64,000 bases of DNA from Mucilaginibacter robiniae (GCF_012849215.1 NZ_CP051682.1:2294001-2358000), one strand, 5' to 3'. Positions 18,892 through 28,615 are shown, counted from the stretch's first letter. Notes: generated by a model from the sequence alone, not told the origin. A program made the numbers and translations.

Positions 18892-19458
18892 ATGCTGCGT
18901 ATCAATCCATCTTTTCTTATTTATATTGAAAACCTTTATCAAAGTCAGAATCGTAAAGAAGGCATCATGTTACGGCGGTATGCTCCTAAACAGCGTATGA
19001 TTTCGCAAGGCGAGAACTTCAATAAGGTTCTGCTGATTAAAGAAGGAATAACCAAGTGCTTTTTTGCCGAAGAAAATGGCAAAACGTTCATTTTAGAGTT
19101 TCTAAGCAAGGGCGAGATCGTGGGAGAAATTGAAGCCGTTCGAAAGATTTCTGCCCTGTGTAATATCGAGGCCATCACGGAAGTTCATGCTTACGCTTTA
19201 TCGGTCGTTTATTTCAAAGAGCTATTGGACAGGGATTTAAAGTTTAATCAATTGCTGATTGATACCTTTGCCCAGAGAATCACCAACACCTCAAGCCGTG
19301 CCTCTTTTCAGCAGTTATACACTGTTGAATATAGCTTAGCTAAATTATTACAACTGATAGCTGAACAGCAGCTTAACCTCTCCAAAGAAGACATGGCGGC
19401 CTACTTGGGTATCAACATCAGGAGCTTGAACAGGGCATTGAAAAATCACTATGAATGA
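18892..19458 (+). CDS. Crp/Fnr family transcriptional regulator
   Basis: 188 residues. The N-terminal cyclic-nucleotide-binding beta-roll includes QRMISQGENFNKVLLIKEGI and the EFLSKGEIVGEIEAV segment. The C-terminal HTH is short, with LSKEDMAAYLGINIRSLNRALK as helix-turn-helix. It is divergent from the HAD/CAT unit with about 90 bases between starts and is the likely regulator of that unit. The cyclic nucleotide specificity is unknown, and many Bacteroidota members may not bind cAMP. Confidence 0.9.
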   Translation: MLRINPSFLIYIENLYQSQNRKEGIMLRRYAPKQRMISQGENFNKVLLIKEGITKCFFAEENGKTFILEFLSKGEIVGEIEAVRKISALCNIEAITEVHAYALSVVYFKELLDRDLKFNQLLIDTFAQRITNTSSRASFQQLYTVEYSLAKLLQLIAEQQLNLSKEDMAAYLGINIRSLNRALKNHYE

Positions 19459-19628
19459 AATACCTGTACATGATTCTGTTGAATAGCACTAAATTAATCT
19501 ATTTCCAAGATATTAATTGTTTAATCTTGCTTCGAAACGAGGGGAATATTATCAGAGGCTCCATTCTATTCATAATCATATAAGCCAACAAGCTAGTTAG
19601 AAAAAATTTGGCCCAGAATCCTCAATTA

Positions 19629-20768
19629 TTACTTGATACCTGCTTGTGTGATAGCGCCACCATGCGACGCTCTTGGATAATCGGTATACCCTTTTTCCTC
19701 TCCTGTGTAATAGGTGTCCAGATTAGCTTCAGATAGTGGTAGTTGATATTTAAAACGCTCAACCAGATCAGGGTTGGCAATAAACAACTGGCCAAAAGAT
19801 ACCAGATCAGCTTTGCCTTCTTTGAGGATGGCATTGCCGGTCTGCTGTGTAAAGCCTAGGTTGGCCATTAACCTGCCCCTATAATGATGGCGGAAATGGC
19901 TAAAATAGTCGTTTTGTAATATCTCAACAGGTGTACCTGTTAAGTCTTGTGCCGGACCTGCAATGTGCACGAAGGCCAGGTTGTAATCATTCAGCTTCTT
20001 TAAGATGTACTGGAACATGGGTATGGTCTCTTCATCAGGGGTTACAATACCCACATGGGTGTACATAACCGGCGTAAACTTAATGGCTACCCGGGTGCTG
20101 TCCCAAACTTCTATGATCGCGTCCAGAATCTCAAAAATAATACGGGCTCGGTTTTCGATGCTACCCCCATACTCATCCGTACGCTGATTAGTGGATAAGC
20201 TTAAAAATTGCGGAATCAACATCCCTGCCTGCGCATGTATTTCAACACCGTCGAAACCTGCATGCTTAGCATTTTGACCAGCTTGTTTATAATCCTGCAC
20301 CGTCTGTCTGATTTCAGCAATGGTCAGCTCCCGCGGTGTCAGGGAATCCTTAAACCCGTCAGGCGTATACGATTGCGTTTGCGGGTTAATGGCGGATGGC
20401 CCAGCAGGCAGTTCGCCGTTAAGATGATCAGGGTGGGAGGCGGAGCCAATATGCCCCATCTGGGAGAAGATCAAACCGCCTTTATCATGTACGGCCTGGG
20501 TGACCAGTTTCCATCCTTCAATCTGTTCCCGGGTGTAGATGCCCGGTACGTTGATAAAGCCTATAGATTTTGGATTCACCCACGTGCCTTCACTTAAGAT
20601 TAGTCCTGCTGAAGCGCGTTGCGCATAATACTCCGCCATCAATAGCGTAGGTACCAGTGCTGTATTGGTGGCACGGCCGCGGGTCATGGATGCCATAACT
20701 ACCCGGTTTTTTAACTTTAAATCGCCTAACTGGTATTCTTCTAAAAGGGGTTGTGCTGTATTTTTCAT
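19629..20768 (-). CDS. Alkene reductase, Old Yellow Enzyme family, with atypical active site
   Basis: 379 residues from the ATG at 20768; an upstream in-frame ATG at 20804 adds 12 residues. The FMN TIM barrel is clear: LKLKNRVVMASMTRGRAT at the start, FSQMGHIGSASHP, and GFDGVEIHAQAGMLIPQFLS. In typical members the last segment reads H-x-x-[NH]-G-Y. Here His178 is kept, but the second substrate ligand is Ala181 and the proton-donating Tyr is Met183. The enzyme may therefore act on unusual substrates or be weak. It is divergent from an HxlR regulator at 20902. Confidence 0.88.
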   Translation of the reverse strand: MKNTAQPLLEEYQLGDLKLKNRVVMASMTRGRATNTALVPTLLMAEYYAQRASAGLILSEGTWVNPKSIGFINVPGIYTREQIEGWKLVTQAVHDKGGLIFSQMGHIGSASHPDHLNGELPAGPSAINPQTQSYTPDGFKDSLTPRELTIAEIRQTVQDYKQAGQNAKHAGFDGVEIHAQAGMLIPQFLSLSTNQRTDEYGGSIENRARIIFEILDAIIEVWDSTRVAIKFTPVMYTHVGIVTPDEETIPMFQYILKKLNDYNLAFVHIAGPAQDLTGTPVEILQNDYFSHFRHHYRGRLMANLGFTQQTGNAILKEGKADLVSFGQLFIANPDLVERFKYQLPLSEANLDTYYTGEEKGYTDYPRASHGGAITQAGIK

Positions 20769-20901
20769 TGCTTTTTTTAAGCAAACCTCGGGCATATGCT
20801 TCAATGGTACAATAAGGGAGAACCTTATGGCATAGGGATAAATTCATCCCTTATACTAAATTGTGATACAATGCCTATTTTTGAATAAAGAGAACCGGCA
20901 T

Positions 20902-21324
20902 ATGTACGAAAGAAAGATACCGTTGACTATCGATTGCGGCCTGCACCTGACCAAGGAGGTGCTGAATGGCAAATGGAAGCCGGCCTTGCTGAATGCTATT
21001 TCGATGGATATAAAACGGCCCAGTGAAATCCTGCGTCTATTGCCTGGTGTCACCCGCAGGGTGCTGACCGTACAGCTCAAAGAGTTAGAGGAACATGGCA
21101 TGGTAGAGAAAAAGATCTACCCGCAGTTGCCGCCTAAAGTAGAATATTCATTAACAGAGATAGGTTGGTCATTGATGCCTATCATTGATGCCATGAACCA
21201 GTGGGGGGATGCTAACCGGCAGTTTTTGGAAACGGTAATCACCCAAGATCCTAAAGTAACGCAGGTTTCAAAATCACCCTGCCATGTTTACCGGCATATG
21301 CTTGCAGAGCGTAAAAGCGGATGA
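20902..21324 (+). CDS. HxlR family transcriptional regulator
   Basis: 140 residues from the ATG at 20902 (AAGAGAA lies about 10 bases upstream); a GTG at 20863 would add 13 residues that do not fit the family. The winged HTH has CGLHLTKEVLNGKWKPALLN, then KRPSEILRLLPGVTRRVLTV and KIYPQLPPKVEYSLTEIG, the classic HxlR pattern. It is divergent from the alkene reductase, the usual partner arrangement, and most likely controls it, perhaps in response to reactive electrophiles. Confidence 0.92.
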   Translation: MYERKIPLTIDCGLHLTKEVLNGKWKPALLNAISMDIKRPSEILRLLPGVTRRVLTVQLKELEEHGMVEKKIYPQLPPKVEYSLTEIGWSLMPIIDAMNQWGDANRQFLETVITQDPKVTQVSKSPCHVYRHMLAERKSG

Positions 21325-21398
21325 AATTTTGGTATGAATTTTCTAGATGAGAAATCTGAATTTAAGATTTCAAACTATAACTAAAGAAGCAAAATACA

Positions 21399-21788
21399 AT
21401 GAATAAAGAAGATTTATTCGATTTGGCGGTAAAATTGGAAAACCAACGCTGTGCTGCAATGGTAACCGGGAACATCAATGACCTAAGAAAATGCTTTTCT
21501 GAAGATTTATTTTACGGACATGCAGACGGGTTTTCTGATAGGTTCGAAAGTTTCATTCAACGTCTGGTTTCTGGGTCTGTTAAATATAACCCAGTTATAT
21601 CTTTGGTGCATGAAGTAGTGTCCTTGGGTCAGGATGCCTTCACCCTGAACGGTGAGATAAAGGTTGAGGCTGCCATCCATTCAGTTCCTGTTTTCCTGCA
21701 TTGTCTCTATGTTGGCGTGTGGAGATTGGAGAATGCACACTGGAGGTTCGTTGCGCATCAAAGTGCCAAACTGCCTGCATCGACGTAA
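21399..21788 (+). CDS. Nuclear transport factor 2-like (SnoaL/DUF4440) protein
   Basis: 129 residues with the cone-shaped NTF2 pattern: an N-terminal helix LAVKLENQRCAAMVTGNIND, then LRKCFSEDLFYGHADGFSDR, and a C-terminal WRLENAHWRFVAHQSAKL strand pair. Members are small enzymes or binding proteins; no catalytic residue set is obvious. It stands 75 bases after the HxlR gene on the same strand and may be co-transcribed. Repeat copy C follows 86 bases later. Confidence 0.75.
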   Translation: MNKEDLFDLAVKLENQRCAAMVTGNINDLRKCFSEDLFYGHADGFSDRFESFIQRLVSGSVKYNPVISLVHEVVSLGQDAFTLNGEIKVEAAIHSVPVFLHCLYVGVWRLENAHWRFVAHQSAKLPAST

Positions 21789-21873
21789 CTGTAGAACGAT
21801 CGATGGCTTAGGTTATTCACCATCCTTTGGCATATTACAAAGTAGAAGATCTCATTGGATCTGCAATAAAATG

Positions 21874-22045
21874 TGGACTATATAGACTCCTTGACCATAT
21901 TATTCCGTGCTCCTTTGAGCCATACAATTGTGTGAATAAAGATTGAGTTTAAACATCGAATCCAAGTATGTAAGATGGTCAAAGTGTTTCGAAACATATG
22001 GTCACTCTTTATCATGACAGGTGGTCAATGCTTCCGTATTCTCCA
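21874..22045 (+). repeat. MITE-like element, copy C (full length, 172 bp), joined to IS3 orfB
   Basis: The left end begins TGGACTATATAGACTCCTTG and the complement of the right end begins TGGAGAATACGGAAGCATTG. CCATATTATTCCGTGCTCC lies on the left and ATGGTCAAAGTGTTTCG on the right. The right end abuts the reading frame of an IS3-family orfB after about 23 codons, and the rest of orfB is not found beyond the left end. This copy therefore marks a break in a transposase gene. Confidence 0.8.
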
Positions 22046-22114
22046 ACTTAAGCCTAATACTTTACACATCTTTTTAATAGTACATTCATTTTTATGAACT
22101 TTTATTAATGTGAA
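22046..22114 (-). pseudogene. IS3 family orfB, N-terminal stub
   Basis: In the minus-1 frame relative to orfA the minus strand reads FTLIKVHKNECTIKKMCKVL and then GLS, the typical start of an IS3 orfB before its integrase core. The frame meets the boundary of repeat copy C right after GLS. The DDE catalytic domain is absent, so this IS cannot move on its own. Confidence 0.6.
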
Positions 22115-22404
22115 TATCTGCCGTCTCCCCTAGAAAAGATGCTGACCGCATTTTTTAAGATATCACGCTCCTGCTGTGCCTCCCTGAGTTCCTTTTGCAG
22201 CCGCCTGATCTCTTTTTGCTCATCGCTCAGGTTGCTTGCTGACACAACACTACCACTTTTATACTGGTTCTTCCACTTACTAATCCTGCCTGGATCAATG
22301 CCCAATTCCTCGGCTGCTGCCTTTACTGATCCTCTGGCATCTGATAGCTCCACCGCCATTTGCTTAAAGGCCAAATCATACACACGCTTTTTCATTATAA
22401 TCAA
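22105..22404 (-). CDS. IS3 family transposase orfA (HTH and leucine-zipper part)
   Basis: 99 residues; the usual start is the ATG at codon 4 (22395). It has an HTH of the IS3/IS911 type (GSVKAAAEELGIDPGRISKWKNQYK) and a coiled coil (EIRRLQKELREAQQERDILKNAV). The orfB partner needed for transposition survives only as a stub in the minus-1 frame, so the element is dead. Most likely a remnant left at the edge of the efflux operon region. Confidence 0.8.
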   Translation of the reverse strand: MIIMKKRVYDLAFKQMAVELSDARGSVKAAAEELGIDPGRISKWKNQYKSGSVVSASNLSDEQKEIRRLQKELREAQQERDILKNAVSIFSRGDGRYSH

Positions 22405-22536
22405 ATTTAAACTCCTTATTTAAATCTGCCTATAACTTCCCTCTAGTCAAATGTAGCAACTCCAAAACGATCTCACCCTTTCCCGAATCAGCGTAGTAAC
22501 ATGCTGCCATATCAGCAAACACAATAAACTTATCAA

Positions 22537-22571
22537 ATAAAAAACCGCCTCAGAATTGACTCATGAGACGG
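22537..22571 (-). terminator. Terminator of the RND efflux operon
   Basis: On the minus strand CCGTCTCA pairs with TGAGGCGG (one G-T pair) and is followed by a run of T residues. It lies about 60 bases after the stop codon of the outer-membrane efflux gene, the last gene of the operon. Confidence 0.7.
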
Positions 22572-22633
22572 ACTCTTCTTATTTCAAGAGCGTTCTGATT
22601 GATTAATCAGCAAAAAATCCATTGTTTAACTTC

Positions 22634-24070
22634 TTAATTCCAGCCACCACCCAGTGAGCGGTACAGGTCTGAAACCGCATCCAGCTGGTCGCGTTTTAGT
22701 GAGGCCAGTTCCAGCTCGCTTTGTAATACATTGCTTTGCGCAGTAATTACTTCCAGGTAATTGGCTAGCCCGTTTTTGAATAGTAAGTTAGCATTGGTAG
22801 TAGCCTGTTGCAGGGTTTTTACCCGGGCTGCCGCTATTACCTGTTGCTGTTTCAATTTTTCAATCCTTACTAATGCATCAGACACCTCACCTACGGCATT
22901 CAATACCGTTTGCCTGAATTGCAGAACAGATCTGTCGCGGTTAACCTTGGCAATCTGGTAGTTTGTACTTAATACTTTATGATCAAGTAAAGGCTGCACT
23001 ACACTGCCTGCCACTATACCAAACAGCGATGCAGGAATATTAAACCAGTTGCTGGCCCGAAATGAATTAAGGCCGCCACTTGCCGTAAGTCTTAAGGCCG
23101 GGTACATTTCGGCTTTGTTAATGCCTACATTGGCATTGGCAATCTGTAAGTCCAGTTCAGAACTTCGCACATCCGGCCGACGGCTTACCATAATTACAGG
23201 CAGGCCTGCAGATACCTGATCGGGCACGGTAAGCTGTTCTATGGAAGCCGTTCTGGCAATACGACTGGGCAATGCACTGGTTAAAATACTTAATGCATTT
23301 TCCTGAATGGTAATATTCTGCTCAAACTGGGGTATCAACTGTGCTGCTGATTGCTGCTGTGCCTGTGCCTGCTGTACAGCCAGCAGGGTAACCTGCCCTG
23401 CATCATATTGCAGGCGTATAATGCGCAGGGTACTATCGTTCAGCTTTACATTGTTTTGAGCAATGGCTAACTGCTCATCCAGCATCAGCAGGTTATAATA
23501 ACCTTGTGATACATCAGACACCAGCTGTGTTTGTATGGCTTTTCTGGCTTCTTTAGTTTGCAGGTACTGTGCCAGTGCAAGCCTTTGCCTGCTGCGTATT
23601 TGCCCCCAAATGTCGGCTTCCCATGATAGCTGCACGTTGGCCGAGTAATCTTCAATATGCCTGGCACCAATGTTATACTGACTAAGGCTAAGACCGGTAA
23701 GGCTGTTATCAGAAGGGCGTTGGTTATTTGCCGTAACATTAAGGTCGGCCTGGGGTACGTAATCCCACTTTACCTGTTTAAAAACCAGTTGTGCAGCTTC
23801 AATATTTTTGAGGGCGATCTGCATATCATAGTTTTTCACAATGGCGCTGTCAATAAGCTTTTGCAGCTGGGCATCTGTATAAAAGGCTTTCCATTGCACA
23901 TCGGCAATGCTGCTGGTATCGGCAGTAGCAACTTCATTTCTAAAGGCTACGGGCAAAGCAGGTTTAGGTGTTTGAATATCTTTTGATACTTTACAGGCAC
24001 TTAGTACCATCAGTACTAAGGCCGGTAATAGATAAGAGGTTTTCATGTTATAATATTTACCTGTACTCAA
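22634..24070 (-). CDS. Outer membrane efflux lipoprotein (OprM/NodT-type TolC family)
   Basis: 478 residues with a lipoprotein signal (LPALVLMVLSAC). Two OEP repeats form the trimeric barrel and alpha-helical tunnel, for example WEADIWGQIRSRQRLALAQY in the first and NANVGINKAEMYPALRLTAS in the second, ending LDAVSDLYRSLGGGWN. It is the exit duct for the RND pump encoded upstream. The pump gene's stop and this gene's start are immediately adjacent (24070/24071), showing a tight operon. Confidence 0.94.
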   Translation of the reverse strand: MSTGKYYNMKTSYLLPALVLMVLSACKVSKDIQTPKPALPVAFRNEVATADTSSIADVQWKAFYTDAQLQKLIDSAIVKNYDMQIALKNIEAAQLVFKQVKWDYVPQADLNVTANNQRPSDNSLTGLSLSQYNIGARHIEDYSANVQLSWEADIWGQIRSRQRLALAQYLQTKEARKAIQTQLVSDVSQGYYNLLMLDEQLAIAQNNVKLNDSTLRIIRLQYDAGQVTLLAVQQAQAQQQSAAQLIPQFEQNITIQENALSILTSALPSRIARTASIEQLTVPDQVSAGLPVIMVSRRPDVRSSELDLQIANANVGINKAEMYPALRLTASGGLNSFRASNWFNIPASLFGIVAGSVVQPLLDHKVLSTNYQIAKVNRDRSVLQFRQTVLNAVGEVSDALVRIEKLKQQQVIAAARVKTLQQATTNANLLFKNGLANYLEVITAQSNVLQSELELASLKRDQLDAVSDLYRSLGGGWN

Positions 24071-27000
24071 TTAATTATTGTGTAATGCATACGGTTCCTG
24101 CTTAACAGCGTCTCCGTTTGGGGTACCCGATGTACCATCTCCGTTTAATACCGCTAACGGCAAGCTGGTAATACGCTCCTGTATGCTTTGGAATATGACA
24201 AATAGTACCGGGATGATGAACAAGCCCAGCAATACGCCAGACATCATACCTCCAGCAGCACTCATACTAATAGAGTGGTTACCCTGTGCAGACGGACCAG
24301 TAGCAATACTCATGGGGAATAAACCGAATATAAAAGCCAGGGAAGTCATGATAATTGGGCGTAGCCTCAATTTAGAAGCCTCCAGAGCGGATTCAACAAG
24401 CCCGTGCCCTGCTTTTCTACGCTGCACAGCAAACTCAATAATCAAAATGGCATTTTTAGCAAGCAAACCAATTAGCATAATCAAGGCTACCTGCACATAG
24501 ATGTTATTTTCAATACCAGTTAAGCCTAAGGCCACAAATACACCGAAGATACCTGTAGGGATAGATAAGATTACGGCAAACGGCAATACATAACTTTCAT
24601 ACTGTGCAGATAACAGGAAGTATACAAACACTAAGCAAAGCGCAAACACAACTGCCGATTGTCCACCCGAGGAAATCTCCTCGCGTGTTTGACCAGAAAA
24701 CTCATAGGCAAACCCTGAAGGGAGTTGTTCCTTAGCAGTTTCCTGTATGGCCCTGATGGCATCACCAGAACTGAAGCCCGGTTTAGGAATAGCATTGATT
24801 TCTATGGAGTTGAACAAGTTGTAGCGTGATGCTGTTTCTGAACCATACACGCGGGTTAAAGTAACCAGCGTGTTAATAGGCACCATTTCGCCGCTTTTAT
24901 TTTTTACAAACACACGGTCAATAGAAGCCGGGTCGGTACGGTCGGCAATATCGGCCTGCACCACTACCCGGTAATATTTACCAAAACGGTTAAAGTCTGA
25001 AGCTTGAGAGCTACCAAAGTAGGCTTGCATAGTTTGCAGAATGTCTTTAACATTTACCCCCAGCTGGTTGGCCTTATCATCATTTACCTCTAATTGTAAC
25101 TGAGGATAATCTGCCTTAAAGGAGGTAAACGCAAATGCAATCTCCTTTTTCTGCATCAGTTTACCAATAAAGTTATTGGCTACATCACTAAATTTACTCA
25201 GTTTACTGCCGGTTTTATCCTGCAGCACCACATCCATCGCTTCCACGTTACTAAAGCCCGGCACAGTTGGAAAACTAAACACAAAGAAGCTGCCACCGGT
25301 TACTGCAGCCAACTGGCCACGTATAATGTTCTGAATGGCATTGATATCTTTAACATCGCCCCGATCTTCGTTAGGCTTCAGCAACACAAATACTACTGCT
25401 GATGACGGGCTGCTGGAGTTAGTTAACAGGTTAAAACCAGATATAGCCGTTACAAACCGAGCAGCAGGCAGTGCCCTTAGCTTATCTTCTGCCAGTTGCA
25501 ATACCTGGGTGGTACCGTTTAACGAAGTACCAGATGGCGTAGATACCGAGATAGCCACAAAGCCTTGATCTTCTGTAGGGATAAAGCCAGATTTGGTGGT
25601 AGTTACCATGTAAATAGTAACTGCTGTTATCAAGGCCAGGCCGCCCATGCTTACCCACTTATTTTTAATCAGAAACTTTAAGCCGCCCACATACCGGTTG
25701 GTCATGGAACCGAATGCGGTATTAAAGCCGGCATAAAACTTCTCTTTAAAGCCTTTTTTAGCGGTGGTGTGCTCGTCGCTGCCATGGTTGCTCTTTAAAA
25801 ATAAAGCGGCCAGCGCAGGGCTCAACGTTAATGCATTAACTGCCGAAATAACAATAGCGATAGACATGGTAAAGGCAAACTGCCGGTAAAATATACCGGT
25901 AGAACCCGTCATAAAGCCAACAGGTAAAAATACCGCTGCCATTACCAAGGTGATAGATATAATAGCGCCTGTAATTTCGTGCATGGCCTTGGTTGTAGCC
26001 GCTTTTGGAGCCAGATGTTCCAGTTCCATTTTGGCGTGCACAGCCTCCACTACCACAATGGCATCATCCACCACAATACCAATAGCCAGTACCAGCGCAA
26101 ATAAGGTAAGCAGGTTAATAGAGAAACCAAAAAGGTTCATGAAGAAGAATGTACCCAAAATTGCTACAGGAACGGCAATGGCCGGAATTAATGTGGAACG
26201 AAAATCCTGCAGGAAAATAAACACCACAATAAATACCAGTATAAAGGCTTCAATCAGCGTATGTTCTACCTGTTTAATAGATTCATCCAGCGCAGTTTTG
26301 GTACGGTAAAACTGATTGTACTTTATACCCACCGGAAAATCTTTCGACGCTTTTTCCATTACCTTATCAACTGCTAACTGTATTTCATTAGCATTAGATC
26401 CGGCCAGTTGTATTAAACCAATGGCAACACCATCTTTACCGTTTAAATGGGTCATACTGGTGTATGAATAAGCGCCCAGTTCAACACGGGCCACATCTTT
26501 TAAATGCAATACCGAACCATCAGGATTAGCACGGATAGCTATATTCTCGTACTCTTCAGGCTTGGTTAGCTTACCTTTATACTTAATTACATATTCAAAT
26601 ACTTCCTTGCTCCGCTCGCCCAGTTTGCCCGGCGCTGCTTCTAGGTTTTTATCCTGAATGGCGGCCATTACTTCGGCAGGAGTTATCTGGTAAGCGGCCA
26701 TTTGGGTAGGATTTAGCCAAATACGCATGGAGTAATCTTTAACTCCACCAAATATGGTAGCCGATCCTATGCCGGGTATACGTTTAATTTCAGGTATGAT
26801 ATTGATTTGCGCGTAGTTGGCAATAAAAGTTTGGTCGTACTTTTTAGGGTCTTCTGTATATATCCCTACTGCACCTATTAAACTGTTTTGCTGTTTAACG
26901 GTAGTTACACCTTGCTGCACCACCTCGGCAGGCAACTGACTGGTGGCCTGGGTTACCCGGTTCTGAACGTTTACCGCAGCCTGATCGGGGTTAGTGCCTT

Positions 27001-27286
27001 GTTTAAAATAAACTGTAATGGCCAGGGAACCATCATTACTGGCGGTTGAGCTCATATAGCTCATATTTTCTACCCCGTTGATGGATTCTTCCAGGGATGG
27101 CGCAACAGAGCGCAGTACCGTTTCGGCATTGGCACCCGGGTAAACCGCGGTAACCAGTACCGCAGGCGGCGCTATATCCGGAAACTGCTGTAAAGGCAGC
27201 TTGGTTAAACTCAGTACCCCCATGATGACCAATAAAATGGAAATCACCGTGGATAATACCGGTCTTTCTATAAATTTCTGAAACAT
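24071..27286 (-). CDS. RND efflux permease, HAE1 (AcrB-like) family
   Basis: 1071 residues, the family's usual length, with a 12-segment membrane layout and two large periplasmic loops. The start MFQKFIERPVLSTVISILLV is typical. The proton-relay segment LALVLAIGIVVDDAIVVVEA has the paired aspartates of transmembrane helix 4. GLLAKNAILIIEFAVQRR carries the essential lysine of helix 10. It exports hydrophobic drugs or metabolites using the proton gradient, with the adaptor and outer-membrane partners encoded on both sides. Confidence 0.97.
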   Translation of the reverse strand: MFQKFIERPVLSTVISILLVIMGVLSLTKLPLQQFPDIAPPAVLVTAVYPGANAETVLRSVAPSLEESINGVENMSYMSSTASNDGSLAITVYFKQGTNPDQAAVNVQNRVTQATSQLPAEVVQQGVTTVKQQNSLIGAVGIYTEDPKKYDQTFIANYAQINIIPEIKRIPGIGSATIFGGVKDYSMRIWLNPTQMAAYQITPAEVMAAIQDKNLEAAPGKLGERSKEVFEYVIKYKGKLTKPEEYENIAIRANPDGSVLHLKDVARVELGAYSYTSMTHLNGKDGVAIGLIQLAGSNANEIQLAVDKVMEKASKDFPVGIKYNQFYRTKTALDESIKQVEHTLIEAFILVFIVVFIFLQDFRSTLIPAIAVPVAILGTFFFMNLFGFSINLLTLFALVLAIGIVVDDAIVVVEAVHAKMELEHLAPKAATTKAMHEITGAIISITLVMAAVFLPVGFMTGSTGIFYRQFAFTMSIAIVISAVNALTLSPALAALFLKSNHGSDEHTTAKKGFKEKFYAGFNTAFGSMTNRYVGGLKFLIKNKWVSMGGLALITAVTIYMVTTTKSGFIPTEDQGFVAISVSTPSGTSLNGTTQVLQLAEDKLRALPAARFVTAISGFNLLTNSSSPSSAVVFVLLKPNEDRGDVKDINAIQNIIRGQLAAVTGGSFFVFSFPTVPGFSNVEAMDVVLQDKTGSKLSKFSDVANNFIGKLMQKKEIAFAFTSFKADYPQLQLEVNDDKANQLGVNVKDILQTMQAYFGSSQASDFNRFGKYYRVVVQADIADRTDPASIDRVFVKNKSGEMVPINTLVTLTRVYGSETASRYNLFNSIEINAIPKPGFSSGDAIRAIQETAKEQLPSGFAYEFSGQTREEISSGGQSAVVFALCLVFVYFLLSAQYESYVLPFAVILSIPTGIFGVFVALGLTGIENNIYVQVALIMLIGLLAKNAILIIEFAVQRRKAGHGLVESALEASKLRLRPIIMTSLAFIFGLFPMSIATGPSAQGNHSISMSAAGGMMSGVLLGLFIIPVLFVIFQSIQERITSLPLAVLNGDGTSGTPNGDAVKQEPYALHNN

Positions 27287-27309
27287 GACGTTAAAGCTTA
27301 AGTAGGATA

Positions 27310-28446
27310 TTATTTAGTTGATACGGCTGCTACTTTATCGGTTGGCTTTTCGGGGTGAATAACTACACCTTCCTGTAAGTGGTCCACACCACTCAGTACA
27401 ATCTGGTCTCCGGCCTTAATACCTTCTGTAACCAGGTAATTGCTTCCGCTTTTACCGGCAATGGTGATAGGAACCTTCTTTACCTTGTTGCTGTCGGCAA
27501 GGGTAAAAACAAATACCTTGTCCTGCATTTCAATAGTGGCAGATTCGGGTACAATCAATGCATTGGTATGCTGTAAGCTCAAACGAATTTTGCCGGTATT
27601 GCCAGACCTTAATAAGCCATTTGGATTGGCAAAACTTGCCCTAACGGTGATAGCGCCTGTTGTTTTATCAAACTGACCGTCAATAATATCTATCCTGCCC
27701 TGTTTGGCATAGGTAGTACCATCAGAGAGCAGTAAATCTACAGCGGGTAAGTGCTTCAGTTTTTCTTTTAAGGTTGCACCCGGGTATTCTTCTTTAAAAT
27801 TTACAAAATCTTTTTCGCCCAATGAAAAGTAAACATGCACATCATGCACATCTGATAACTGGGTAAGCACCTGGGCATCCTGCGGAGTCACCAGACTACC
27901 CTGCTTTTTCAGCAGGCGGCCAATGTAGCCGCTCACCGGGGCCTTGATTAGTGTATAACCCAGGTTGATACGGGCGGTAGCAACATTGGCCCTGGCCGAT
28001 TCAATATTTGCTTGCGCTACTTGAAAGGTAGACTTTGCAGTTTTTAGCTGGTAATCAGATACTACTTTGTTAGCCACCAGGGGTGTAAGTTTATCTATCT
28101 CCAGTTGTGCATTACCCTTTGCCGCCTCAGCAGCGTGTAAGCTGGCCAAAGCATTGTTGAGCGCCGCCCTATAAGGCTGCTCGTTAATTTTAAAGATGGG
28201 CTGCCCGGCACTCACCAAAGCACCTTCGTCAACAAATACCTTGTCCAGGGCACCGCTTACCTGCGGCCGAATTTCTACATTAACAGCACCTTCAATCGAT
28301 GCCGGATACTCCTGATAGGTAGTTTGTGTAGCCGAGGTTACACTGGCAACTGGTAAAGATGGTGGCGGCGGCGCCTGTGCCGCGGGTGGTTTGGGCGAGC
28401 AGCTATATAAGGTTAGCGCAGCAACTGCTAAAACGAGATTTTTCAT
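27310..28446 (-). CDS. RND efflux periplasmic adaptor (membrane fusion protein)
   Basis: 378 residues from the ATG at 28446, giving a lipoprotein-type signal MKNLVLAVAALTLYSC; an upstream in-frame start adds 43 poor residues. Domains in order are barrel-sandwich half (VEIRPQVSGALDKVFVDEGA), alpha-helical hairpin (about 95-150), second half (YTLIKAPVSGYIGRLLKKQG), beta-barrel and membrane-proximal domain. It bridges the RND pump and the outer-membrane channel. It is the first structural gene of the operon, preceded by TetR. Confidence 0.94.
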   Translation of the reverse strand: MKNLVLAVAALTLYSCSPKPPAAQAPPPPSLPVASVTSATQTTYQEYPASIEGAVNVEIRPQVSGALDKVFVDEGALVSAGQPIFKINEQPYRAALNNALASLHAAEAAKGNAQLEIDKLTPLVANKVVSDYQLKTAKSTFQVAQANIESARANVATARINLGYTLIKAPVSGYIGRLLKKQGSLVTPQDAQVLTQLSDVHDVHVYFSLGEKDFVNFKEEYPGATLKEKLKHLPAVDLLLSDGTTYAKQGRIDIIDGQFDKTTGAITVRASFANPNGLLRSGNTGKIRLSLQHTNALIVPESATIEMQDKVFVFTLADSNKVKKVPITIAGKSGSNYLVTEGIKAGDQIVLSGVDHLQEGVVIHPEKPTDKVAAVSTK

Positions 28447-28589
28447 GATTATTTGTTTGATGTTTGTGTGTTCTTGTTTAATGATTTGATAAACTATGAC
28501 GGTAACTGTGCTTAATAATTCAACAGCCTCATAATTTGATGGATATAGAAGGAACTGGTTATGGCCTTTGACCAAATAACCAGCTTAAC

Positions 28590-28615
28590 AGTATTAAATT
28601 ATTTAACGGCGTTAA
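28590..28615. promoter_or_regulatory. Candidate TetR operator upstream of the efflux adaptor gene
   Basis: The sequence AGTATTAAATTATTTAACG followed by GCGTTAA contains the dyad TTAACG-G-CGTTAA (28603-28615). The same 25-base string with one central change recurs at 29349-29373, just upstream of the TetR gene. Two near-identical copies, one before each transcription unit, are what a shared TetR operator would look like. Confidence 0.6.

Noticed and set aside
24078..26309. Several plus-strand frames of 77-140 codons
   Set aside because: All are antisense to the RND permease gene, whose full-length protein is clear.
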